Positions 45,654 to 56,116 of a stretch of 64,000 nt of DNA are shown here, piece after piece. The notes under the pieces are model-generated. The model did not search any database, was not told the DNA's origin, and saw only the letters and a program-made list of their open reading frames with translations. Positions within the stretch are counted from its first letter, which is position 1, and each line of letters begins with the position of its first letter. The translations under genes and the position numbers were made by a program. The stretch lies in NCBI RefSeq assembly GCF_017303375.1, contig NZ_JAFKOH010000001.1, positions 558,001 to 622,000 on the forward strand, read 5' to 3'. The DNA is from Bacillus sp. NTK074B (GTDB lineage Bacteria; Bacillota; Bacilli; Bacillales; Bacillaceae_B).

Positions 45654-46680
45654 ATTCTGATTCAGCCGCCTGCTCCTGTTTCTGTTTCTCCATTTCATCC
45701 AGGCGCATGACAACATATTCGGTATTTTTCAGAAGCCAATAGTGACGCTGTAGTTTCTTCAGGGATTTACGTTCATTTCGTTTATCCTTCGGTGTGTGGA
45801 AATACTTTTCAACTACAGCAATGACGGAGCTGGGATACGCCAGGTAGCTCATGAAAAGGAGCCTCTCTTCATTACGTACGGTAAAATGCTGAAAGTATGT
45901 GGTAAGCCACTCAATACATTCCTCATAATACTTAGGGTAGGTTTTCAGCGTTCTCGACAAAAATGGCAGGAGATCATGAAAAGGCGAAGCCATCTTGGAA
46001 TTTTCAAAGTTGACAAAATACCCCAAACCTCTTTCGTCAAACAGAAAGTGCTCCGTCGACACCTTCCCGTGTGTGATGACGGTCCTTACTTTTTCAAGCT
46101 CTTTGGTATCCTCATACCATTCATCCAGCATTTTACGAGAAAATTTCAACGCTTGTGAAGCATCCTTATAATACATACAAAAATGAAATTGAAAGGGGGA
46201 CATGTACGTCGTCTTTTCACATGCTTCCACATACTCATCAAGGAATTGTTGCTCTTTTTCCCATCTGGACGTCAGCTGTTCGTAGTGGGATTCCCGCTCT
46301 TCTTTATCGATTTTCACTTCCTGGGAAGAAAGGGTGTGAAGTCTCGCCAATTCCCTGAACATCTTTTGGTGTTTTTCAAATTGATCTTCTCGTTCATAGT
46401 TTGAAAGCCAGGGCATGACATAGAATAAATCCCCTTCATTCCACACTGCATAGCGTCCATCCAGGGTGGGATAAATCGGAACGATCCGATTATAGCCTCT
46501 TTGAAACAGCAATTGTACATTCCTGACAAAGTCCACGCCGTTTTGGGCAGGAAGCTGTTTCACCGCTAATGTGCCTTTATTTGAAAATACTTTTGAAATT
46601 TTTCCAAAGCTTTCAACAAAATGGGGGTCAACCCCATATGGCTGCAAGACAGGTCTTAATCCCTCGAGCGTTTGTACCAT
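45652..46680 (-). CDS. ysxE: YsxE, CotS-family spore coat kinase-like protein
   Basis: A 342-residue protein of the spore coat CotS/YsxE family with an aminoglycoside phosphotransferase-like fold: GTLAVKQLPA as lysine region, RELARLHTLS, and the catalytic-loop equivalent TVITHGKVSTEHFLFDERG, where the usual HGDLxxxN is altered to HGKVSTEH, so activity is doubtful. ATG 46680 has AAGGTG upstream, preferred to a GTG three codons earlier. It lies directly after spoVID, its known partner operon. Confidence 0.85.
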   Translation of the reverse strand: MVQTLEGLRPVLQPYGVDPHFVESFGKISKVFSNKGTLAVKQLPAQNGVDFVRNVQLLFQRGYNRIVPIYPTLDGRYAVWNEGDLFYVMPWLSNYEREDQFEKHQKMFRELARLHTLSSQEVKIDKEERESHYEQLTSRWEKEQQFLDEYVEACEKTTYMSPFQFHFCMYYKDASQALKFSRKMLDEWYEDTKELEKVRTVITHGKVSTEHFLFDERGLGYFVNFENSKMASPFHDLLPFLSRTLKTYPKYYEECIEWLTTYFQHFTVRNEERLLFMSYLAYPSSVIAVVEKYFHTPKDKRNERKSLKKLQRHYWLLKNTEYVVMRLDEMEKQKQEQAAESE

Positions 46681-46702
46681 TCCTCTCACCTTCTAAGATT
46701 AC

Positions 46703-46760
46703 TTTTCTTAAAAAAAACGGACCAACTCCAATGATTTTGGTGTCAGCCCCATCGTTTTTC
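46703..46760 (-). terminator. Possible terminator between spoVID and ysxE
   Basis: An imperfect hairpin around CCAA/TTGG is followed on the minus strand by GTCCGTTTTTTTT. It may lower ysxE expression relative to spoVID. Confidence 0.45.
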
Positions 46761-46811
46761 TATATCCACCTTCTCTTTCCTTCGACTCTCAGTTGAGAAC
46801 GACCTATGCTT

Positions 46812-48017
46812 TTACCCCTTGAACACGAATTCACTGTTCGGGATATAAAGAACCTGCCCTGCATGAACATCCTGATTGGCCTCGAGCTGATTCACCCGTA
46901 ATAACTGAGGAATAGTCAAATCATATTTCTCGGCAATATAATCCAGGTTCTCACCTTCCTGGACGATGCACACGCGAAGAGTCGCTCCTTTTTCCTCTTC
47001 TTTACGTGCAAAGAAATCCGTTAATGAAATGGATTCGTACTTCTTTTTGCCTTTAGTCTTTTTCTTTTCTTCCTCGCCTTCTTCCATCTCTGCTTCAACC
47101 CCGGAAGACGATGACGAGGACTCTTCTTCTTCCACTTCCTCCTTATATTTAGGAGCAGGCGGAGGTGCATAGGCGGCTTTAGGTTCTGCGTGCTGTTCTT
47201 CTGAAGATTCACTCAGCTCATGCTGGGGAAGCTCAAATACATTCTCTTTCCGGTAATCCACTTCTTCATAAGAAAGGGCAGGATTCGAATCGTACTGAAT
47301 TTGTACAGGAATTTCATCCTCCAGTTCAGCAGGTGGTGTCCTTCCTTCCAGAATAAACGATTGGTACTCGTCGTCAGCCTCATCTTTTTCCGCTTCTTCT
47401 TCTGCTTCGACATAAGTGGTGATTGCTTCTTCATCATAGTTTTCGTATTCGTACACTTCTTCCCGATCTTCCTCTTCATCTGTTTCCACTTCTTCTGCTT
47501 CTGTTTCAGCGATGGCACTCGACCGGTAAAGAGGCTCGAATTCCTCTTCCCTTTCATATTCCGATTCAAATGGTGTATGTGCCTGCTGCTCTCCGTAAAT
47601 TCCAGTGATGGTCAAATCTGCATTAAGCTTTAAGCAGGCATTTTCAGGCACGATATAGTCGAAAGACTCGACATACACATTGATATCGCCTAAATTGGCA
47701 ATCCTGTTTTTCGGGATGGTTACATCCACCGGAAACCTGTGGACAAATTCATATTCACCCTTTTCCCGCTTTTCCACTGTCTGCACAAACTTACCGCTTG
47801 CTTCAAACTCGTCGTCCTCTTCTTCCCTCGGTGACGTTGGCAGATATTCTCCGGTCAGATCCAGACTACCCCTGATAAGTACATACTGCTCTTGCTCTTG
47901 TATCGTTATATGAGGATCTAAGGAGATAGATAGCAATTCTTCAACTTCCTGTCCTTTTTTGAACCAAATTGATTCTTCCAAAGAAAATCGTAAGCACGAT
48001 TGTTGTTCTTGTGACAA
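46812..48017 (-). CDS. spoVID: SpoVID, spore coat morphogenetic protein
   Basis: Directs encasement of the spore by the coat and binds SafA and SpoIVA. The 401-residue protein has an N-terminal beta-rich domain (about 1-150, SLEESIWFKKGQEVEELLSISLDP), a very acidic Glu/Ser-rich middle (about 155-330) and a C-terminal LysM domain (about 352-398, CIVQEGENLDYIAEKYDL...AGQVLYIP). It is clearly shorter than the 575-residue B. subtilis protein because the middle is reduced. TTG start at 48017 with GGAGGA 8 bases upstream. Confidence 0.93.
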   Translation of the reverse strand: MSQEQQSCLRFSLEESIWFKKGQEVEELLSISLDPHITIQEQEQYVLIRGSLDLTGEYLPTSPREEEDDEFEASGKFVQTVEKREKGEYEFVHRFPVDVTIPKNRIANLGDINVYVESFDYIVPENACLKLNADLTITGIYGEQQAHTPFESEYEREEEFEPLYRSSAIAETEAEEVETDEEEDREEVYEYENYDEEAITTYVEAEEEAEKDEADDEYQSFILEGRTPPAELEDEIPVQIQYDSNPALSYEEVDYRKENVFELPQHELSESSEEQHAEPKAAYAPPPAPKYKEEVEEEESSSSSSGVEAEMEEGEEEKKKTKGKKKYESISLTDFFARKEEEKGATLRVCIVQEGENLDYIAEKYDLTIPQLLRVNQLEANQDVHAGQVLYIPNSEFVFKG

Positions 48018-48072
48018 AGAAAATTCCTCCTTTCAAGTTCCAAACAAAGAAATAGTAAACAATGCCATTATC

Positions 48073-48101
48073 ACTTTATGAAATAGAAAGGAGGAATATG
48101 A
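48073..48101 (-). promoter_or_regulatory. Sigma-E promoter of spoVID
   Basis: On the minus strand TCATATT (complement of 48095-48101) and CATAAAGT (complement of 48073-48080) are 14 bases apart, close to the sigma-E consensus. spoVID is a known sigma-E gene. Confidence 0.7.
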
Positions 48102-48109
48102 TAGGAAAA

Positions 48110-48146
48110 CAAATAAAAACAGCCGATCCCCTGGAAGGATCGGCTG
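48110..48146 (-). terminator. Terminator of the hem operon
   Basis: CAGCCGATCC (48120-48129) pairs with GGATCGGCTG (48137-48146), followed on the minus strand by TTTTTATTTG, just past the hemL stop. Confidence 0.9.
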
Positions 48147-48151
48147 CCTCA

Positions 48152-49444
48152 TTACTTCGTTGCAATCTTTTCAAACGCTTTTTCCGCTGCCTGAAGGGTC
48201 TTTTCGATATCTTCATCCGTATGGGCTGTGGATAAGAAGAGTCCTTCAAATTGAGAAGGAGGCAGGAACACCCCTTCATGGGCCATTTCACGGTAGTAAT
48301 CGGCAAACATCTCAAGATTAGAAGACTTGGCACCTTCGTAGTTGGATACCTCTTCATTCGTGAAGAAAATACCGATCATGGATCCAGCACGATTGATCCT
48401 GTGAGGAATGTTGTGCTTTTCTGCCGCTTTCTTCAAGCCTTCCTCCAATAGATCTGCTTTACGTGAGAACTCTGTATAGGTTTCCGGAGTCAGCTGACTG
48501 AGTGTCTCATATCCAGCCGTCATGGCTAATGGATTCCCCGACAGGGTCCCAGCTTGATAAATCGGACCGCTTGGAGCGATTCTTTCCATGATTTCCGCTT
48601 TCCCGCCATATGCACCGACAGGAAGTCCCCCACCGATGACTTTCCCAAGACAGGTTAAGTCAGGAGTCACATTGTAAAAGCCTTGAGCACAGCCATAGCC
48701 GACACGGAAGCCGGTCATGACCTCATCAAAGATCAGAAGTGCACCATGGTTTTCCGTCACCTCACGCAGGCCTTCCAGGAAGCCGGGTTGCGGTGGTACG
48801 ACACCCATATTTCCGGCAACAGGCTCGACAATTACACCGGCGATATCATCACCGAACTGCTCGAACGCATAGCGGATGCTTTCTAAATCATTATAAGGAA
48901 CGGTGATCGTGTTCTTGGCCACTCCGTCCGGAACACCAGGGCTATCAGGTAAACCAAGGGTTGCCACTCCTGATCCGGCTTTGATCAATAAAGAATCCCC
49001 GTGTCCATGGTAACAGCCTTCGAATTTGATGATTTTATTTCTGCCTGTGTATCCACGGGCCAAACGGAGGGCACTCATCGTCGCTTCCGTACCGGAAGAA
49101 ACCATTCGCACGACTTCGATACTTGGTACACGGTCAATGACAAGCTGAGCAAGCTTGTTTTCAATCTCTGTCGGAGCACCGAAGCTTGTTCCGTTTTCGG
49201 CTACTTTCTTAATGCTTTCCACAACACGATCGTTGCTGTGACCGAGAATCAGAGGTCCCCAGGAAAGCACATAGTCAATATACTCATTGCCATCTATATC
49301 GTAGATTTTCGACCCTTTTCCTCTTTCCATGAAGATCGGATCCATCTTGACGGATTTGAATGCACGGACCGGACTGTTCACCCCGCCCGGCATCAACTTT
49401 ACTGCTTCTTTGAATGCTTGTTTTGATTTTTCATATGAACGCAA
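48152..49444 (-). CDS. hemL: Glutamate-1-semialdehyde 2,1-aminomutase HemL
   Basis: PLP enzyme forming 5-aminolevulinate, second step of the C5 heme pathway. The 430-residue protein has [53 protein letters not shown] and the PLP-lysine region [22 protein letters not shown] start at 49444 with GGAGGA 7 bases upstream. Last gene of hemAXCDBL. Confidence 0.97.
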   Translation of the reverse strand: MRSYEKSKQAFKEAVKLMPGGVNSPVRAFKSVKMDPIFMERGKGSKIYDIDGNEYIDYVLSWGPLILGHSNDRVVESIKKVAENGTSFGAPTEIENKLAQLVIDRVPSIEVVRMVSSGTEATMSALRLARGYTGRNKIIKFEGCYHGHGDSLLIKAGSGVATLGLPDSPGVPDGVAKNTITVPYNDLESIRYAFEQFGDDIAGVIVEPVAGNMGVVPPQPGFLEGLREVTENHGALLIFDEVMTGFRVGYGCAQGFYNVTPDLTCLGKVIGGGLPVGAYGGKAEIMERIAPSGPIYQAGTLSGNPLAMTAGYETLSQLTPETYTEFSRKADLLEEGLKKAAEKHNIPHRINRAGSMIGIFFTNEEVSNYEGAKSSNLEMFADYYREMAHEGVFLPPSQFEGLFLSTAHTDEDIEKTLQAAEKAFEKIATK

Positions 49445-49500
49445 TATGGTTTCCTCCTTTAGTGATCTTTTCAGTCATCCTTACAGAAACGTTCCACCAA

Positions 49501-50475
49501 TTAGGATAACCAATTCGCTACGTCTTTTGCGAAGTACGTAATGATGAGGTCAGCTCCGGCACGTTTCATGCTTGTCAGTTTCTCCATCACGATTTCCTGC
49601 TCATTCACCCATCCGTTTTGCGCAGCTGCTTTCACCATGCTGTATTCCCCGCTTACGTTATAAGCGACAACGGGAGCATTGAATCGATCTTTCACTTCAC
49701 GCATGATATCCAGATAAGAAAGGGCCGGTTTCACAATAAGGAAATCCGCTCCCTCTTCCATATCGGATTGAGCCTCTCTTAGTGCTTCCAAACGGTTCGC
49801 AGGATCCATTTGATACGTTCGTCGATCCCCGAATTGCGGAGTCGAATGGGCTGCATCGCGGAAAGGACCATAGAAGCTCGATGAATACTTCACTGCGTAG
49901 GACATGATCGGCACATCATGATATCCAGCTTCATCTAGACCGTGGCGGATGGCTGCGACAAATCCATCCATCATATTGGAAGGGGCAATGATATCCGCAC
50001 CAGCTTCAGCCTGACTTACAGCTGTTTTGGCCAACAGATCAAGGGTCTGATCATTCAGTACCCTGCCATCCTTTACGATGCCACAATGACCATGGCTCGT
50101 ATATTGACAAAGACACGTATCCGCTATGACAACAAGGTCAGGGTAGTGCTCTTTCACGAATCTTGTTGCCTCCTGGACGATTCCATGATCGTGGTAGGCT
50201 TGTTTCCCCATTTCATCCTTTTCAGCAGGTACTCCGAATAGAATGATCGATTTGATGCCTAACGAAACCACTTCATCCATCTCTGCTTTTAAATTATCCA
50301 GTGAAATATGATAAACACCCGGCATGGATGGAACGACATTCTTGATGTTTTCCCCTTCGACGACAAACAACGGATATATTAAATCTTCTTTTCTTAGATG
50401 AGTTTCTCTAACAAGGGCACGCATCGTTTCTGATTGACGCAGGCGGCGATGACGGTTAAATTGCAGGTCTTTCAT
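49501..50475 (-). CDS. hemB: Porphobilinogen synthase HemB
   Basis: Condenses two 5-aminolevulinates to porphobilinogen. The 324-residue barrel has the zinc cysteines in [17 protein letters not shown] and the two active lysines in [18 protein letters not shown] and [18 protein letters not shown] 50475 follows AGGAGG. Between hemD and hemL. Confidence 0.97.
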   Translation of the reverse strand: MKDLQFNRHRRLRQSETMRALVRETHLRKEDLIYPLFVVEGENIKNVVPSMPGVYHISLDNLKAEMDEVVSLGIKSIILFGVPAEKDEMGKQAYHDHGIVQEATRFVKEHYPDLVVIADTCLCQYTSHGHCGIVKDGRVLNDQTLDLLAKTAVSQAEAGADIIAPSNMMDGFVAAIRHGLDEAGYHDVPIMSYAVKYSSSFYGPFRDAAHSTPQFGDRRTYQMDPANRLEALREAQSDMEEGADFLIVKPALSYLDIMREVKDRFNAPVVAYNVSGEYSMVKAAAQNGWVNEQEIVMEKLTSMKRAGADLIITYFAKDVANWLS

Positions 50476-50502
50476 AATTAAGGGCCTCCTAATGTTTTGT
50501 AA

Positions 50503-51285
50503 CTAGAGGGAAGAGATGTAATCCTTCATCTCATTCACCATTTCATTTACAGTATAAACGCTTGGACAGATTTTTACATGCAATCCGTATTGTTCGGCGA
50601 TATTTTTAGTAATGGGACCAATGCATGCAATGGGGATATCACGGATGCGGTCGTATAGTGAATAGTCACGGATGACCTTCATAAAGTGATGAACCGTCGA
50701 TGAACTTGTAAAGGTGATCACATCCACTTGTTCGTTCTCGATGATTTCCTTCAATTGCATAATACTCTCAGGTGGAAGGACTGTTTCATACACGATCCAT
50801 TCCTGACAGGAAACTCCCACTGAGGATAATTCAGATGCAATCACATTCCTTGCCAAATTTCCTTTCGGAATCAAGACACGTGCCTCAGGCTTCACCTTCA
50901 ACATGAACTCTTCCGCGAAATCATCTCCAGTAAAATTCCCCGGAACAAAGGAAACCGGGATTCCATTTTTATGGCAGTAATGCTCTGTCTTGCTCCCGAC
51001 AGCAGCGACTCTCCCTTTGTATAGGTCCAGAGAGATTCCCTGTCTCTTCAATGCCTCCATGAAAAACTTCACACCATTTTTACTGGTGAAAACAATCCAA
51101 TCATATGTATGCAGGTGGCTAAGGAGTTCTTTCTCCCGTGGGTCTTTATGGGATTGAAAATGAAGAAGGGGAACCAAAATGGGTACCCCTCCCTCGCTCT
51201 TAATGAGGGCTCCTGTCTCACTGGATCCCTCATTACCACGAGTAATCAAAACCTTTACATGTTCTAAAGGCCTCTCACCCTTCAT
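50503..51285 (-). CDS. hemD: Uroporphyrinogen-III synthase HemD
   Basis: Closes and inverts ring D of hydroxymethylbilane. The 260-residue two-domain protein shows VLITRGNEGSSETGALIKSEGG, DWIVFTSKNGVKFFMEAL, VAAVGSKTEHYC and ITFTSSSTVHHFM, typical of this fast-evolving family. ATG 51285 overlaps the hemC stop; the ribosome site is weak (GGAG 11 bases upstream), so coupling is likely. Confidence 0.93.
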   Translation of the reverse strand: MKGERPLEHVKVLITRGNEGSSETGALIKSEGGVPILVPLLHFQSHKDPREKELLSHLHTYDWIVFTSKNGVKFFMEALKRQGISLDLYKGRVAAVGSKTEHYCHKNGIPVSFVPGNFTGDDFAEEFMLKVKPEARVLIPKGNLARNVIASELSSVGVSCQEWIVYETVLPPESIMQLKEIIENEQVDVITFTSSSTVHHFMKVIRDYSLYDRIRDIPIACIGPITKNIAEQYGLHVKICPSVYTVNEMVNEMKDYISSL

Positions 51286-52217
51286 TATTGATCGAGCTCC
51301 TCTTTTACCTGATCAATCAAGGCTTTTGCCCCTTGCTTTGTTAAACTTTCAGCCACTTTTTCTCCTACTTCTTTCGGATCCTGGCCGGTCATGTATTCTT
51401 TGTAGATCGTGTTTCCATCAGGGGAAGCGACCAGTCCGGTCAAGGCGACGTCCCCATTTTCTTTAAGCTCGGCAAACCCTGCAATCGGAACCTGACAGCC
51501 ACCTTCCATTTTATGAAGGAACGCTCTTTCAGCCGTAACGGTAGTCGTTGTTTCTTCACAGGCGAATTTCTCAAGAAGTTCCAATACCTCAGAATCATCG
51601 GCTCTGCACTCGATGGATAATGCACCTTGACCTACTGCCGGTAAGCAAAGGTCAGGATCCAGGAATTCCGTTACGACATCAGATGTCCATCCCATTCGTG
51701 ATAGTCCCGCTGCTGCAAGGATGATCGCATCATAATCTTCGTTCTGAAGTTTGGAAAGACGCGTATCGATATTTCCGCGGATCCACTTGATTTCAAGGTC
51801 TGGACGGACAGACAGGATCTGTGCACCTCTTCTAAGACTGCTTGTTCCGATAATCGCTCCGCTTGGCAGATCTTTAAGGGCGACATGATTCTTGCTGATG
51901 AACGCATCGCGGTGATCTTCGCGAACCGGTATGCTTCCGATGGTCAGTCCTTCTGGTAGTACGGCCGGCATGTCCTTCATGCTGTGGACAGCCATATCGA
52001 TTTCTTTATCCAGCATCGCCTGCTCGATTTCTTTTACGAATAAGCCTTTACCGCCGACCTTGGACAATGTGACGTCCAGGATCTGATCTCCCTTAGTGAC
52101 AATCTCCTTCACTTCGAAATCGTAAGAAGGGTCCAATGCCTTCAGCTGATCGATGACCCAGTTGGTTTGGGTAAGGGCTAATTTACTTCGTCTAGATCCA
52201 ACAATAATTTTTCTCAT
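51285..52217 (-). CDS. hemC: Hydroxymethylbilane synthase HemC
   Basis: Polymerises porphobilinogen to hydroxymethylbilane. The 310-residue protein begins [18 protein letters not shown], has [48 protein letters not shown], and the dipyrromethane-anchoring cysteine in [14 protein letters not shown] 52217 follows AGGAGG. Confidence 0.97.
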   Translation of the reverse strand: MRKIIVGSRRSKLALTQTNWVIDQLKALDPSYDFEVKEIVTKGDQILDVTLSKVGGKGLFVKEIEQAMLDKEIDMAVHSMKDMPAVLPEGLTIGSIPVREDHRDAFISKNHVALKDLPSGAIIGTSSLRRGAQILSVRPDLEIKWIRGNIDTRLSKLQNEDYDAIILAAAGLSRMGWTSDVVTEFLDPDLCLPAVGQGALSIECRADDSEVLELLEKFACEETTTTVTAERAFLHKMEGGCQVPIAGFAELKENGDVALTGLVASPDGNTIYKEYMTGQDPKEVGEKVAESLTKQGAKALIDQVKEELDQ

Positions 52218-52234
52218 AATGACCTCCTGAAAAC

Positions 52235-53068
52235 TTATGAATACCAGAAATGAAATGAAGACAACCGACTCCCTAAGAAAAAGTTGATCAAGATGATCAA
52301 GAAGGCTGCAACATTCAGATAAGCTAATGATTTACCAAAGACATTCTTTTTGATGCGAAGGTAAAGGTAACTGCTATATAAAATTAATAGAATAAATGAA
52401 CCTATGATCTTGGGATCATACCATAGAAACTCCGGCAGCTTGATATAGGCCCATTGAAGTCCGAGTATCAGACTCAGGAGAAGCATGGCAACACCGATGG
52501 AGTTTGATATATAGGATATCTTCTCGAGCTTGGACAAATCGCTGATTCGCCATAACCTCTGTCCCCATTTTTTCTCTTTCAACAATTTAAACTGTAAGAG
52601 ATAAAGGAGGGAAAACACAAAAGATAAACTAAAGGCCCCGTACGATAATATGGCCATCGTAATGTGGATCAACAATAATTCGGATACCATCTGTTCTGCC
52701 ATCGCCTGGGATTCTACCTGGACTGGGGCAAATGTATGGATTGCCATGATGATGAAACCGAGTACATTTGTGAAGAACACAGTGAAATCCACTCTCAACA
52801 ACCGGTTGATGACAAGGGACAGGGTGATGAGGACCCAGGCATAAAAATAGAGCCCCTCAAAGATGGTGAGGACCGGGAATCTGCCGGTATTCATCATGTA
52901 TAGAAATAAAAAGATTGTTTGAAGGACCCAAACAATCGCAAGTAACCAGAAGGCAAACAGATTCGCCTTCCGGTTTTTGTTTAAGAAATCTATAAAATAA
53001 AAGAGAATACTAATAGCATACAGAACAATCATAAGTTCGTGCAGCCTAGTCATCGTTTGTTCAAACAT
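52235..53068 (-). CDS. hemX: HemX, membrane regulator of HemA level
   Basis: Integral membrane protein of the CcsA/HemX family; in B. subtilis it lowers GluTR (HemA) levels. The 277-residue protein begins [20 protein letters not shown] and has about eight membrane helices; the family WG-type motif appears as [22 protein letters not shown] 53068 gives the family start; a GTG five codons upstream overlaps the GTGAGG ribosome site. Between hemA and hemC. Confidence 0.92.
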   Translation of the reverse strand: MFEQTMTRLHELMIVLYAISILFYFIDFLNKNRKANLFAFWLLAIVWVLQTIFLFLYMMNTGRFPVLTIFEGLYFYAWVLITLSLVINRLLRVDFTVFFTNVLGFIIMAIHTFAPVQVESQAMAEQMVSELLLIHITMAILSYGAFSLSFVFSLLYLLQFKLLKEKKWGQRLWRISDLSKLEKISYISNSIGVAMLLLSLILGLQWAYIKLPEFLWYDPKIIGSFILLILYSSYLYLRIKKNVFGKSLAYLNVAAFLIILINFFLGSRLSSFHFWYS

Positions 53069-53083
53069 CGACAATAACCTCAC

Positions 53084-54436
53084 TTATGCTTGAAAAGAAG
53101 GTTGTGGTGTAAGCTTAAGTTCGCTCTCAGTCTTTTCGTTGGCTGCTTTCACTTGTTTCTGCTCTAGCACTTGTTGTTCAATGTTAAAAATGTTGATGAA
53201 TAAATCCAATTTATCTTCAGCGTCCGGCATCCCTGCCAATTCCTTCGCCTGCAGGATCGGATCTTTTAGTAATTGATTGATGATGCTCTTCGTATGTTTA
53301 TTCAACACCTTGCGTTCACGAGGAGTTAAATCAGGCATTTTACGTTCAATGCTTTCCATCGTTTCGGCCTGGATGGAAAGAGCCTTTTGTCTTAAAGCAG
53401 AAATGACAGGTACCACCCCAAGCATATTCAGCCATTCCTTGAAGGCTACAATTTCTGCTTCAATCAGGATTTCGATTTGCTCTGCCGCTTTCTTTCGTTC
53501 TGCCAGGTTTGCCTCTACGATGCCTTCCAAATCATCAATATCATATAGGAAAACACTTTCGAGTTGTCCGATCGCAGGATCTAAGTCCCTTGGTACGGCA
53601 ATGTCCACCATAAATAATGGACGACCCTTTCGCATGCTTTCCACATGGGACATCATTTCCTTCGTAATGACAAAATCCTTTGCCCCTGTAGAACTGATCA
53701 TAATATCAGCCTCTACCAGCGCACATTGAAGCTCCTGCATCGTTTTCGCATTTCCGCTGAAACGTTCAGCCAATGTTTGAGCTTTCTCATATGTGCGATT
53801 AATTACGGTCACCTTAGTGGCTCCACTGCCATGGAGGTTCTGGATGGCTAGTTCCCCCATTTTACCGGCTCCGAGAATGAGGACATGTTTTTTCTCAAGG
53901 CTGCCGAAGACTTTTTTAGCCAATTCAACGGCGGCGTAGCTGACCGATACAGCGTTCGAGCCAATCTCTGTTTCTGAATGCCCCTTCTTGGCAACGGTCA
54001 CCGCCTGCTTAAACAGGTGATTAAACACCGTTCCGGTTGCTCCGGACTCCTGGGCATTCAGGAAGCTTGAACGAATCTGGCCAAGAATCTGGGTTTCACC
54101 AAGAACCATGGAATTCAAACCACAAGCAACCTTAAAAAGGTGTTCTACGGCTCCTTCTTGTTCATAAATGAACAGATAAGGCGTGAACTCCTCTTTATCT
54201 ATATCAAACCATTGAGACAAAAAATCTTTAATATAATAACGACCTGTATGAAGCTGATCTACTACCGCATAAACTTCCGTTCGATTACAAGTAGAAACAA
54301 TCACATTTTCAAGGATGCTTTTCTTTTCCTTTAATGTTTTCATAGCTGAAGGAAGATCAGTTTCATTGAAAGATAAACGTTCGCGAATCTCCACAGGGGC
54401 CGTTTTGTAATTTAAACCAACGACTATTGTATACAT
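53084..54436 (-). CDS. hemA: Glutamyl-tRNA reductase HemA
   Basis: First enzyme of tetrapyrrole synthesis, reducing glutamyl-tRNA to glutamate-1-semialdehyde. The 450-residue protein has the catalytic cysteine in [37 protein letters not shown], the NADPH fold [16 protein letters not shown], and a C-terminal dimerisation helix (about 315-420). ATG 54436 matches family starts ([14 protein letters not shown]); ten further in-frame codons upstream are rejected. First gene of hemAXCDBL. Confidence 0.97.
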   Translation of the reverse strand: MYTIVVGLNYKTAPVEIRERLSFNETDLPSAMKTLKEKKSILENVIVSTCNRTEVYAVVDQLHTGRYYIKDFLSQWFDIDKEEFTPYLFIYEQEGAVEHLFKVACGLNSMVLGETQILGQIRSSFLNAQESGATGTVFNHLFKQAVTVAKKGHSETEIGSNAVSVSYAAVELAKKVFGSLEKKHVLILGAGKMGELAIQNLHGSGATKVTVINRTYEKAQTLAERFSGNAKTMQELQCALVEADIMISSTGAKDFVITKEMMSHVESMRKGRPLFMVDIAVPRDLDPAIGQLESVFLYDIDDLEGIVEANLAERKKAAEQIEILIEAEIVAFKEWLNMLGVVPVISALRQKALSIQAETMESIERKMPDLTPRERKVLNKHTKSIINQLLKDPILQAKELAGMPDAEDKLDLFINIFNIEQQVLEQKQVKAANEKTESELKLTPQPSFQA

Positions 54437-54827
54437 GCTATGCACTACACCCCCAAGTAAAATCATTACTTTTATTATAACATGTCCGAATAAGAGGCTG
54501 ACCTTGAAATGTGAACAGAAATTGAAACCTAAATATGATACATTAAAAGGGTAGAAACGACTGCTTCTTACAGGACTTGCTTACCATTCATTTCATCATT
54601 ACATTTAAGAAAGAGAAAGAAAAACGCTTGTAAGCATTTTCATTTCTTAAGAAATTATATATGTTTCGACATTACCTACTAATGTAGGGTACCAAAACAA
54701 GGCTAAAGAATCAAGTGATGGAAAGGTTTCTCACTATTTGTCGTCATTTAGGGATCCATCTTTTTATATTATGTATCTTCTTCCCTTAAAAACAACCATT
54801 CATTTCACTTTTATCAGGAGGAAAAGT
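54437..54827. other. Spacer between hemA and the divergent membrane protein gene
   Basis: A minus-strand extended -10, TGTTATAAT (complement of 54474-54482), is the likely hemA promoter. The adjoining bases partly match a PerR box (TTATAAT then a degenerate half), in line with known PerR control of hemA in B. subtilis, but the second half is poor. A small hairpin ACATTA/TAATGT lies at 54669-54685. No convincing promoter for the plus-strand gene was found. Confidence 0.45.
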
Positions 54828-55313
54828 ATGAAACATCAACGGATATTCCCTGGAATCATTTTAATTGGTTTTGGAGCTTATTTTTATTTACAGCAAGCAA
54901 ATATAGTATTGTTTCAGGAATTCTTCACATGGCCGACGCCGCTTATCATTGTGGGAGTTGCCTTTCTCGGTCAGGCATATGGAGCCAGGGACTACGAAGC
55001 CATCCTCCCAGGTACGATCCTTGTTGGATTCGGTTTACATTTTCACGTTGTCAATAAACTCGATATTTGGCCGGATCATATGGGGACATTTATTCTCATC
55101 ATCGCCCTTGGTTTTCTTCTCAGATACCAGAAGACAAGGGCTGGGTTATTTCAAGGGGTGCTATTCTTGACCCTTTCTATCATTCTCCTATTCTATGATA
55201 AAGTGGTGCGTTGGTTGGGCTTTCTCGAGGGAAATGTAGGAACGGCCTGGGAATTCTGGCCGGTTGTCATCATCGGCATCGGTGTCTATCTGTTATTTGT
55301 AAGGAAAAAGTAG
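54828..55313 (+). CDS. LiaI/LiaF-type small membrane protein
   Basis: A 161-residue protein with about five to six membrane helices in repeated units of the form FPGIILIGFGAYFYLQ / PGTILVGFGLHFHV / WPVVIIGIGVYLLF, separated by W-P turns. This repeat is typical of the LiaF N-terminal/LiaI-like transmembrane family linked to envelope stress. ATG 54828 has AGGAGG 7 bases upstream. A membrane protein gene (ysxD) occupies this place in B. subtilis by recollection, but orthology was not checked. Confidence 0.78.
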   Translation: MKHQRIFPGIILIGFGAYFYLQQANIVLFQEFFTWPTPLIIVGVAFLGQAYGARDYEAILPGTILVGFGLHFHVVNKLDIWPDHMGTFILIIALGFLLRYQKTRAGLFQGVLFLTLSIILLFYDKVVRWLGFLEGNVGTAWEFWPVVIIGIGVYLLFVRKK

Positions 55314-55320
55314 CCCATAG

Positions 55321-55347
55321 AAAAAGCCCGGATCAATGTCCGGGCTT
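55321..55347. terminator. Bidirectional terminator between membrane protein gene and ABC ATPase
   Basis: AAGCCCGGA pairs with TCCGGGCTT across a short loop. T-rich tails follow on both strands, serving the convergent genes. Confidence 0.82.
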
Positions 55348-55359
55348 CTTCTTGTTTTA

Positions 55360-56094
55360 TTAGAGAACCGAGTCCAAAAACTCTTTCGTCCGCTGCTCCT
55401 TAGGGGAATGAAACAGCTCCTGAGGCGGCCCCACCTCAACGATCCGGCCATCGTGCATATAGACGACCCAATCGGCTACCTCCCGGGCAAACCCCATCTC
55501 ATGGGTCACGACCACCATGGTCATCCCTTCAAGGGCAAGTTCCTTCATGGTCGAGAGAACTTCTCCGACCAATTCAGGATCCAGAGCCGATGTCGGTTCA
55601 TCAAACAGCATGATATCCGGCTTCATTGCGAGGGCCCTTGCAATGGCCACACGTTGTTTCTGACCTCCTGAAAGCTTGGAAGGATACACATCCTCCTTAT
55701 CACCAAGACCGACTTTCTTTAACAGCGCTTTTGCCTCTTTCTTTGCATCCGCTTTTGAGACACCTTTCACGTAAACCGGGGCTTCCATCACATTTTCCAA
55801 AACGGTTTTGTGGGGAAAGAGGTAGAAATGCTGGAATACCATTCCTACCTTCTGACGGATTTTATTCAAATCATGGGTATCCTGATTAATCTCATCTCCT
55901 TCGATGACAACCTTCCCATTATCCTTCAGCTCCAGGAAGTTAAGACAGCGGAGGAGCGTACTCTTCCCTGATCCACTGGCTCCAATGAGGCAAACAACAT
56001 CACTTTCCCTTACGCTGATATCAATATCCTTCAGGACGTGCAAATCACCGAAGGATTTATTTAATTTCTCTACTTTAACCATTTCCTGACTCAT
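55360..56094 (-). CDS. Polar amino acid ABC transporter ATPase
   Basis: Energises uptake of a polar amino acid. The 244-residue protein has Walker [19 protein letters not shown] (near residue 38), the Q loop [17 protein letters not shown], signature [19 protein letters not shown], Walker [17 protein letters not shown] and the H loop [15 protein letters not shown], closest to GlnQ/ArtM-type proteins. ATG 56094 has GGAGGG 6 bases upstream; the open frame runs 17 codons further without support. Specificity unknown. Confidence 0.93.
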   Translation of the reverse strand: MSQEMVKVEKLNKSFGDLHVLKDIDISVRESDVVCLIGASGSGKSTLLRCLNFLELKDNGKVVIEGDEINQDTHDLNKIRQKVGMVFQHFYLFPHKTVLENVMEAPVYVKGVSKADAKKEAKALLKKVGLGDKEDVYPSKLSGGQKQRVAIARALAMKPDIMLFDEPTSALDPELVGEVLSTMKELALEGMTMVVVTHEMGFAREVADWVVYMHDGRIVEVGPPQELFHSPKEQRTKEFLDSVL

Positions 56095-56116
56095 TCTCAT
56101 CCCTCCCGCATCATTC

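Noticed and set aside
47213-47633. Overlapping frames within spoVID
   Set aside because: They arise from the repetitive acidic codons (GAA/GAG) read in other frames, giving Lys/Arg-rich or Phe/Leu-rich nonsense.
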